Assembly (NCBI GenBank): GCA_963971285.1
Contig: OZ020253.1
Location: forward strand, 3,844,001 to 3,908,000
Origin: Astropecten irregularis
Lineage: Eukaryota; Echinodermata; Asteroidea; Paxillosida; Astropectinidae
Length of the DNA stretch: 64,000 nt
Direction of reading: 5' to 3'
Notes under the pieces: model-generated
Database searches by the model: none
What the model was told of the DNA's origin: nothing
What the model saw: the letters and a program-made list of their open reading frames with translations, nothing else
Program-made: the position numbers and the translations under genes
In this document: positions 36,654 through 47,200 of the stretch, in pieces
Layout: each line of letters opens with the position of its first letter
How positions within the stretch are numbered: the first letter of the stretch is position 1

Positions 36654-37237
36654 GGCCACATAAAAAAAATTGTTTAGCGTCCACCTCTTCCAAATTTTCT
36701 AGGTAGGGAGGGAGGTTTTTATTTTTATTTTTTATTTTAAGGATAGAATGGCAACATGCCTGTGGAAGAAAAGATACATGGTATTCATGGTCAGAAAACA
36801 TGTTAGAAAGATACTGAAGACCATAGAAGCTTTCAAGCTAGATATCTGACCATTGGACATTTCAGTAGACTAGAGAAACCTAAGTATGTAGACTTGACTC
36901 AAGTCGGGTTACGGTAGTTCTAGTCATGCGCTCGGCTGATATTCCTTCAGTCCGCCACATCGGTACAAATTTCCGGAACGTTGATTATCAAATGTCCCTT
37001 CCGCTTAAATTTGAACATTTTTCGCATGCTGCGGCTTCTACCCCAGGTGGCCTTCATGATGTTTAGTCCGAAAATTACGGTAGATATTAGCGCACACTGC
37101 TTTTACATACAAGAAATAATTGTTTCCCCCAATATTTATTTTTTTTGACAAATAAAAAAAAAATTAATAATACAGGTCGGGCTCATATCGGAGGTCGGGC
37201 GGGGACGCTAAACAAGTAATTTTTTTTTATGGTGGCC
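36654..37237. mobile_element. MITE with GGCCACATAAAAAAAATTG ends
   Basis: Left GGCCACATAAAAAAAATTGT and TTTAGCGTCCACC; right end inverted (GGGGACGCTAAACAAG ... TTTTATGGTGGCC). About 584 bp, with no open frame of note. Confidence 0.7.
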
Positions 37238-37929
37238 TCACTTTGCGCGGAAAGAATTACACAGATGCCATTTCAGGAAAAGGGTTATATCCTCTATGAG
37301 TTGACTTACTGGATACAAACTTATGAAGAACTTCAATCTCAGCTGTGTAACACTGGGATAGCATTTCTGAGAAGTTGGTTTCATGTTTTGTTTTTGGATA
37401 CACTTCGAATACTGCGGCAGACATTTTTCAAAACGCCCTCTGTCGGTCCCGTAGGGTTTGTGCACATATAGTGATGGTGGCCATCGGTGTAATTTTTCCC
37501 ATTATTTTGGTTCAATTATAAAATAGTAATCTTCACTGGTTTTGTTTGTTATCTATGAATGTTGTGTATTTTTTTTGTGGGGGGGGGGAGGGGAGATCGA
37601 AATGTTTGTAAGAAATTGGAATTTTTTTCTACAACGTTTTTAAAATCCGCAGTCTTTCTTTTGAATTTGAGGGAGAAAAATTTCACCCAAATTTTAAATA
37701 TTTACTGGACATATGGGAACATATGGGACATACCACGAACTATACAATGTAACCGTAATTATTATGGAACATTAGGACAGTGGTACTTTGACCTAAACAA
37801 AATTCCCCGCGAAATAGCATTGTGTGATGTGGAGGATAAAACGCACGATTTTAAGAACAATCGTCAAATAATAATTGACTTTTACCAAAACTCAAGTGAT
37901 GGCATAATGTAATTAATTATGCAAATAGG
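37238..37929. other. No gene confirmed upstream of the MED26 promoter
   Basis: Two plus-strand frames of 80 and 117 codons (37229-37471, 37559-37912) show no recognisable domain. The second starts in a poly-G/T tract. Composition is AT-rich, so both are probably chance. Confidence 0.3.
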
Positions 37930-38194
37930 CTAATCGATTAAGCCATAAAAAAACTTCGGTATTTCTCGGCAGCAAGTGACGTCACGTTCGGCTTCACGAA
38001 CCAAGTTTTCTTTCACGATCACGCACACGATGGACGAGAAAAAAAAAAAGCTGGCGCGCGCTGGCTGGCATATCCCATAGTTCCATTGGGCTGTTGGGGA
38101 AATAGACGTACGGATAACACGATATGCCTGTGCAGTGTGTGCGCGGTAGAGGTGCAGCGCCTCGGCCCAGTTTGACCGGGGAAACACCGGTCAG
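37930..38194 (+). promoter_or_regulatory. MED26: MED26 promoter/5-prime UTR region, CpG-rich
   Basis: This is one of the most CpG-rich stretches of the window and directly precedes MED26. It has no TATA box. A perfect palindromic cAMP-response element core (TGACGTCA) lies at 37977-37984 and an inverted CCAAT box (ATTGG) at 38085-38089. The transcription start cannot be placed by eye. Confidence 0.55.
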
Positions 38195-38257
38195 ATGCCG
38201 CCAACCCCGAGCCAGATCCGGGAGCAGCTGCTCAAAGCAATAGACCAAGATGCCAAA
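38195..38257 (+). CDS. MED26: MED26 exon 1
   Basis: Residues 1-21, the first helix of the LW domain (PSQIREQLLKAIDQDAK). Donor GTAAGC. Confidence 0.93.
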
Positions 38258-41200
38258 GTAAGCCATATTTTCCGTTCATTCGCTTCTTCGAGTCCACAAA
38301 CTGGTGAAGAAAAACTTCCAACTGGAGCAGTTCTACGTGATGCCTCGTTCACGCATGCCACTGATATCACGCCAGTCAAAACGTGCACACAGCGCGGCTT
38401 CAAAATGGCCGATTTTTCCGGACGACAAGTGAAATTCGGTCACCGATCACGCAGCGAATCGCCCTTGTCAGACACGATCGTCGCCCGGATCGGAAAGCTC
38501 GTTTCCTATAGACCGTCCAGGGCGTGAAAATCGAAAGATAGAACGTGGATAAAGTGGTAAAATAGCGTGTTTTCCAAACGACTTGTCGAGAGCCGGGAAG
38601 AGTATAGGGGATCTCAACACTCGGCTGGTCCGCTGCAAAATGACTGTTGACCGAGCCCAGCAACCTATGAGCGGACGGCTAGCACGCATGCGCTCTAGCA
38701 TATGTACAACACGTCTGGAGCCAATTTCATCAACCTGCTAAGCACAAAAATTTGCTTAAGCACGAAAAGTCTTCCTTGATCAAACTAGGATTACCAACCA
38801 AACTTTCATGTGATGTTTACTGCTTTGGACTTGTATTCAACTATTGTTTGCTGAGCATAACATTCACACAGAGTTTTGGTTGGCATATCTGATTTTATTT
38901 ACTTAGGTTTTTGGTGCTTAGCAAATTTTGGTGCTTAAGCAGCTCTGAATTGGCTCCTGTTATCTTGTGTGTGCATTTATTTATTACACACAAAGTATGG
39001 CGCCCATTACTACGTATGTGCACACATCATGCATGCCGTGTAATGCACTGTAATACACCTGCACATGTAGTGATATGGTAAATTGCATAGGGTTTTGTAC
39101 ACGTACATCATCATGGCTATACATGGTCATGGTGTTTAGTGCATTTTAGTTCTAATTTAGGCTTAGGCTTACAATATAACTAACTTGCAGTCATAATTTC
39201 TCCATTTTTCTTTCTTGTGTGTTATTTTAATTTTAGTGGCAGGAATTTTCTTCAGATTTAGACAACAGAAAACAAAAAATGGCTCGAAAATAGTTGAAGG
39301 AACAGTTTTTACTGAGCATGCCGGTGGAGTCGTGTACAGCATGTTCCAGGAATTATTCGTCATAAATATTTTGTAAAATGCTTGGAGTTAGGACGGCATG
39401 ACGTGCTTTAATCCTAGCAGGATCTTTATCGAAGGCTAAATGACAAGAGGACAAGAACATGCAAGCATTTAACCTTTGAGAAAGATCCTGCTTCCTAACT
39501 CAAAGCATTTTATAAATTTCAGGTCATTATTTTGGCAGATGAGCACTTCTACAGCAGTATTAATTTTATAAATATTTTGTGCAAAGGATGAGAGAAATAT
39601 TTACTATCCAGTCTGTCAATCAAACTGTGCGCATTGACCAATCGGAAGACGCCTTTTAATATAATCAAATGATAGGAGTCAGGTTGGAATTACCGGTTCT
39701 TTCCTCGCCTTTCACTTCTGGCGGCCTGGGTTCAAGTGCGGCTCGGTCCACAATGTGGATTGGGTTTTCAGTCCCTACCTGATTCTGTAGGTTTTACCCA
39801 GGCTATTATTACTCTGGGTTTTCCTCCCACCTCTAAAACTGTATCTTCTTCTCATCATCTTTCCATAAAAGGTTTCATCAGGCTTTCGAGCCACAGTGCC
39901 TCGGACGCTTTTGAGGAATCCTTGGTTTCATAACCAGAAATAGTAATGATGAAATCATCTACATGTAAATTCATTTAACATGAACGTTACTGTAGTGTTA
40001 GCGTTTTCGTTCAACATGAGCTACATAAGAATATTTCAATTTTCGTATACATGTCTTTTTGATCCTATTGGGGGACCTAAGTCAGCAACAGATTTCGCAT
40101 ACATGTATGCCAAATTTGATGCTATATTGTAGTTGATGCTATAGATATACACGATGTACATATGTAGCGTCTGCAAAATGTGCTCTTTTCATAAGAATCT
40201 TAATTTTCTAGATGAAACGCTAGGCCTATACATTGTTTATAATTACTCAAATTTATGCCACAAGGAGCCCACCTTAAAGGTACTATCATACTTTGGTATT
40301 TGTCATTTGTGGAAACACAGATTCATGGGCCAAAATATCAAGACAGATACAGTAACAGTCATCTGTGAATATTTCAGTCCCATATGGTGCACACTTTTTG
40401 AGGAAACGGTGAAAAACGGTCACAGTATTTCTTAAGTCTTTTCTCTTTTATTTTTTATCTTTTAAAAGATCAAAAAGATTTTCGGGCGTTGTTTTACTAA
40501 TTTCTGGATAAATACACCATTTCAGGCGGAAACATTTTAACGGTAGGTTTCTACTAGCATCATCTTCATATCCTTAAAGTTATACGTAAATCTGTGAACA
40601 TTTCTGTTTTGGTCTCTTACCAAAGTATGATATTACCTTTAATAACAATCACACACAGACTGTTTATGATATGTGTCTCACAGTTTGGGATTTTCAATGT
40701 CACTTTGCGGGACACAGACTTCAAAACATGTTGGGTTGAATCAAAACCAGTTTCCACAAGTTCCCAACTTTACATCTGTGAAGAAAATTCATGGTGTGTG
40801 AATTCTGCAAATGTAGAAACCGGATCAAGCGTTTTTACGATCCGGCAAAAATAACGGCCTCGTTTTCGGGCACCGTACGCGTATTATAGGACTGGGAATT
40901 TCACAGATGACTGTTACTGGATCTTTCTTGATATTTTTGGCCATGGATCTGCATTTCTTTGACTAAAAGTATGAAGTTACCTGAAAAATGATTGATAAAT
41001 GACAGTTTTGGTTTCAAACCCTAGAGTTGTCGCAAGTATCTGTCTGTTGCTGTATTGGACAGGTTATAGTTTGGTAATTAAAGGTAATTTCAGTTAAGGA
41101 GAAACCACAAAAAAGTGGGCATTCTTTGATTCGAATGGGCGAGGACGCGAAGCGTCCGAGTGCATTTGAATCAAAGAATGCCCATCTTTTGAGTGGTTTC

Positions 41201-44200
41201 TCCGACTTAAACCACGACCCTCCAACACTTAACAAAAGAGCCTACTAATTCTGTGTCTTAAATATTCATGACTGTTTTACACATGTGCAGAAGTGCCCTT
41301 GTTTTTTTTCATTGCAATAATATTGCATCAAAATTCCTTTTCTTGAGATATTTCTGAAAGAATTGCAAAGAAGTTAATTTCTTTTACTGCAGAGCTTCCT
41401 TCAGGAAGTATAATGGCCACTCAGATGGAGGATTGGATTTTGGAGACCAAAATGTGTCTGTAACTGTAGTTGAGTAAATAAGTACCTATCATCATATATT
41501 GATGAAACTACCATTCTTATAGCTCCTCGGCCTGACGGCTGAGATCTGAAGTAGTGTGTTCTTGTAACCATTACACTTGATGTTGATTCTTTTTAAGAAT
41601 GACCACTTTTACTTAAAAAGTGGTCATTCTTTTTAAGAATGACCACTTTTTACTTAAAAGTGGTCATTCTTAAAAAGAATGACCACTTTTACCTAAAAGT
41701 GGTCCTTCTTTTTAAGAATGACCACTTTTAGTGGGCATTCTTAAAAAGAATGACCACTTAAGTGTGAATTCTTAGAAATAATCAACAGTTTTCTGAACAG
41801 AGTGACGTCACAAGAGTGGTTTAATATGATAGTACCTTTAAAGAGCATATATGGTACAGGTTGACAGAGTTTGCCATAATCCATGTACGTACGGTATTCA
41901 AAAAAACTTCCTGGAGTGAAATAGGCACATAATACATTCATTTGTTGAGTCCCGAGTAAAAATATTCCTAGATTTGATTGGTCTTAGGGCAGAATATTAA
42001 TACCCTGTAAGTTTATGGGTAAACATTTCTGTTTCGGTATGCAGCCAAAGTATGGTAGTACCTTTAAAGAGCACATATGGTACAGGTTGACAGAGTTTGC
42101 CATAATCCATGTGTATAAAAAAAAAAATCCTGGAGTAAAATATGCGCATAATACATTCATTTGAGTTCCTGAGTAAAAATATTCCTAGATTTGATTGGTC
42201 TTTGGTGGTAGAATTTAGGGCAGAATATCTGCATACTTTTCTCAGTGTCACTTGTCTAAAGGCCTAAGTTTGTTTCAGGGACGAGATCAGTGATCCTGCT
42301 GATCAGGATCCCATTTTAGCGTATCCTGCATAGGACGTGGATCTGCAAGATCACTGATCGCGAGCCTGAAACAAACAGGCCCTGTACACCGATCCAGTAT
42401 TAGCCATGCCCACCAAAGCAATGTCCAAGCAACAACGCGCACGCACACATCGTGTCACGATCGTCGCGCCCACGGCCACATACGAAGCATTGCAAACTTT
42501 CAACCACCAAAAGCACCTCTCTCTTGAAATTTGGTTTTGTAAAAGGCCCAAAATGTACATTTCCTCTCTTGCCAGGGCATCGAGAGTCAGAAATACAATG
42601 AAAATATAAAACCGCTTGACCATGGTTAAGAATAAAACTAGGGTTTGTAACAGAATCGTCTTGTACATACGAAAGAAAAGTATTTAACTTAACAAAAAGT
42701 GTGTAGTAAAGAATACAAAATTTAGAACATTTTGTTGGACAAAATGGCGGCAATTTGTCGGACCTTTAATAATGGGTTGTGATTGGTCAATCGGTGTATT
42801 GTTGTGAAAATCAGAAGTTCAGCAACAGTACCACCGCTTATCAAATGTCTACCGGATTCCAGTGTGAGTTCTGTACAAAAGTGCACTTAAAAAGAAGAGG
42901 AGATTTCTGACAACGATGAAGATTTATCACCGAGCAAGACGAACATTAATGTGAAAACTGATACGTGTGGTTGATGTGAAGTTCATTATGAATACAGAGG
43001 ACAATTTATCAATTCTATAAAATGCAGACAATGGGTTCGTTACTACTACCGATAACATACATGTGTAAACTCTTAAGTATTGGAGTCTATACATGCTAAA
43101 TACAACATGATTGGCAGTTTGTGAAAAAATTCCAACTACTGGAAGATGTTTAACATGCTGGAAAAATGCTGTCTAGGTTCTAAGATTTATGGTTTTTTTT
43201 TTACGAAAATGGCCATCTAAATGCAAATTGTTGGTCCTTTAAAGGGCAGGCACAACATTGGTAAAGGTAACAGAACAGCACTGACACTTTGCCTAATCCA
43301 GCATGTACATGAAATGATAGGCCTGTGAAAATTTGAGCTCAATCGTACATCTGAATCCCGAGAAAATAGCGGAAAACTGACCCAATTTTTCTTATAAAAC
43401 ATAAAGAATGGTTTTGATCTCACCCTGAAATCAAAACTGTTTTTGGTCTTTGTTTTAATAATTTCTGGAGAAATGCACGATTTTAGATGGAAATTTGTTA
43501 ACGATATCTTTCTACCAGCACCATCTTCATATCCTGAAAGTTATAGGTAAATCTGTGAACATTATGTCATCCTGTACATGTAATATACCTTTAAAGAGTA
43601 CAGGATTGGTGACATACAGTACCGGCACACTAAACAGAAATGTTCACAGATTTAAAACAAAGACAGAAAACAGTTTTGATCTCGGTGTAAGATCAAAACC
43701 ATTTTTTATGTTTTATAAGAAAAATTGAGTCGGGTTTTTGTTATTTTCTCACGACTAAGATGTCCGATTGAGCTCAAATTTTCACATGTTTATCGTTTCA
43801 TGTACATGTTGGATCAGACATCTCAGTGCTGTTCTGTGGCCTTTACCAATCATGTATTTTACCTTTAAAATGAATCAAAACAACACGCTATGTACATCAC
43901 TACATCATACATGAACGTTTTCATTTGATCATTATATTACAATACATCATGGACAAGTTTCTTTTAGCAGACACCAAAGTAGTTAGCCTTATCTGTATAC
44001 CACTGGTAGATGGTATGCAGCACATTAACCCCGTCTCTCAAACTTAGGGTTTCGAACTATTTTTCAGTTTTTTAACTAGGACCTACCTTGTCTGAATAGT
44101 AATGCGAGTGGTGAGATACATGAGAAAAAGTGTGCATTTATACAAGAATGCGACCCCTCGTTAACCGTGTCTGTGTAACTGTACACATGGCCAAGCTGAC

Positions 44201-47200
44201 GCAAATTTTCTAGGTTTTCGATAGAAATAGTTTACGGCCTTCGATAAAGATCCTGCTAGGATTGAAACGTGTCAGGCCCTCCTAACTCCAAGAATTTTCT
44301 AGGCTATCATGTTTCGTCACCTTTTAGTAACATCTTTCATTATAACTTTGATGACAAATTCTGTTGTTGATGGGCTTGTTCTTTTTCCCACACCTCTACT
44401 TGGCATGCTTCTCAATAATTATTTTGTCTAACATCAGGGTCCTTTTCCAAACCTCAGGGCTGGCTCCGGGTCTAGCTCAAGCTCTGGCTCCAGCTCAATC
44501 TCTGGCTCAAGCTCAAGCTCGGCTCCGACTCTGTCTCCAGCTCTGGCTTGGCTCCGGCTCCATTTCGTACATTCATTTTAAAATAACTGGTATCAAAATA
44601 GAAACGCTTCTGACATACTCTGTTTTGAAAAAAAAAAACCAGAGCTTAAGCTTCTACGAAAAACCACATCCATTGTCAGCGTATGGATGACAGAGCTGAA
44701 GCCGAAGCCGGACCCGAAGCTTCTGCAAGCCTGCGCTTCTGACATACTCTGTTTTGAAAAAAAAAACCCAAAGCTTTGGCTTCTAAGAAAAACCACATCC
44801 ATTGTCAGTGTATATATGCCGGAGCCGAAGCCAGAGCCGAAGCTCAGGTTTGGAAATGGCCTCAGAAAACAATAAATCAACACGTTCATGAAAATACCAA
44901 CTTGAAAATATTAGAATGATTGATAATGATGTTTGAAAGTTTATCACTGCTATACATGTAGAATTGGTGATGTTACCCGACATTTTGGAGGTGGTGATAA
45001 TGTGGCAGATTTATGTTTGGAGTAAGGAGGGTCTGACGTTTCGATCCTAGCAGGATCTTTTTCCAAGGCTTTGATAAAGATCCTACTAGGTTTGAAACGT
45101 CAGGCTTTAATTTCATATATTTCAGGTCGATATTTTGGTTGATGAGCAGTTTGCAGCAGTTTATTACTTGCATTGCAGAATGAATGGTTGAAAACTAACC
45201 TCATGAAATTGTCAATTTTGATCATTTCTTTTTGCGCTGCTAGCCGTCGTTATTTTGTCCATTCATTCTGGTTTGTGCTGTCACTCAATGTGAACAAGCA
45301 TGCACTAATGCAAGCATTAAAACACATCAGAATAGCTGTTTGTCTTGTTACATCACACTTTGCTTACCAATTATTGATTGATTTCAAGGTTTGTCTTTGC
45401 CTTAAGCTCAAAATTACATGTACAAATATCATTCACTGCTTCATGGAATACTACGGTGCTCCACGAGTGCCATTCCACTTATCCAAATAACTGCATAATT
45501 TTTCGAGCTAAGTCAACATTTTTAGTGGTAAAAGTCGTCTTGTTTGCAGTTTCAATACTGGTAATAATTATAAAACGAGAAGTCAACATATTCTGATAAT
45601 TTATCTGGCCAAGTCAACAAAGTGAATTTGAAAAATTGTCTTATCCTGATAATGGCTTCTGACTGCCAAACAAAGAAAGATAATTGACTATTGGGGACAC
45701 CACCTACGTAGGGCTAAATAGCTCAGTAGATAGAGTGCCTGTACTTTATTCAGGAGGTCGCCGGTTCGAATCCCGCTCCAGTGAATTTTTCTTTGAACAC
45801 CTTTCAATGACCTGATAAGTTCTCTCAGTTTTAGTAAGTCATCTTTGCAAGATGAACTGTCAGGATAAGTTGACTTCCTTCTTTAAGTAAGTCATCTTGG
45901 CATGATGATTATTAGAATATGTCAACATCTTTGTTTCAGTAAGTCGTCTTGGCAAGATAAATTATCAGGATAAGTCAACTTCTTTGTTTTCACTAAGTCA
46001 TGTTGCCCAGATACGATAAAACGATATGTCGACTTGGCTTTATGAATCATGTGGTTATCTGGATGAGTGGAATGGAACTCGTGGGACGCCGTAGAATAGA
46101 AACAATTTTTGATGAATACTAATGATGATTATTATGCTTTGTTTCAGGTTATTAACATGGTTTGTGTGTTGGAAGCCATCTCATGTTTGGAGAACACCCA
46201 GATTACCAAGGAGGCGTTGGAGGTTAGTATAACACTGACTCATGCATTGACTGTGGTCCTGTTTGTTTCGGCACGGGAGCCGATCAGTGATTTTGCAGAT
46301 CCACGTCCCATGAACAGTGTTCTCCAACGTGTAGAACGGACGTGGCGCACCGCCACGCTTTCTGCGGCAGCCGCCATTTTCCGCCACGCTTAAAAATCGC
46401 CGCCACGCTTTAAAATCATGCCGCCACGTTTACATTTTTTACTGTACAGTAAATAAATACTCCAGAAATAATCTGGAAACAATGAGAATCACTTTATTTT
46501 CGATTCTAATCTTCGAAACTTTCCAATGATTTCGCACGAACTGTCAAATTTGCGACGCGAGGCAACTCGAATTGACATACATTAAACGGATGTACTAAGG
46601 GGAGACAGCTAGTCGACCGACCTTGTATGTAAACACGTGCACTGCAAGAGACCTACTTTTGCTGCATACGTTCTGCACTGCAAGAGACCTACTTTTGCTG
46701 CATACGGTCTGCGCACGTGGTCACAAATCTGGTTACGTTTACTTGCTTTATTCAAACTACATTTTCGATGATTTATCATACATTCACATGAAATAAGAAG
46801 TCATTTTTGGAAATTATGAGGAACAAATGCCTACAAAAAGTTGAGTTTGCGATTGCAACTGTTGACACTAATCTTGCCACAACGGGATTTTACCTTACCG
46901 CGATGTGCCGTGTGATGGCCGTGGGGCTAATGCTTCGTGCGACCGGTCAACAGTCCGCTCGGTCACGCTACCAACGTTACGTACCTTGGTACACGGAAAC
47001 TTTTAATGTTCACCTGTTATTGAATGATTTTCGCTCTTAGCTAAGATTTACTTATAACTTGTCATCTGTCATCACGTTTCGTTTGGAATGAATGTAATTT
47101 TCTCTTGATTTCTCAGTGAAATTTAGAATATAATATCTACCTAGCCCTAGGCCCATAAAATGTGGTATCGATAATTAAAAACTGGTCAACCCAAGTAATT

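Noticed and set aside
37559-37912. 117-codon plus-strand frame
   Set aside because: Starts in a T/G-rich tract, AT-biased, no recognisable domain, and no splice partners seen.
46109-46393. 94-codon frame reading through MED26 exon 2
   Set aside because: Only its part 46148-46222 is coding; the rest runs into the donor, a foldback and a transposon.
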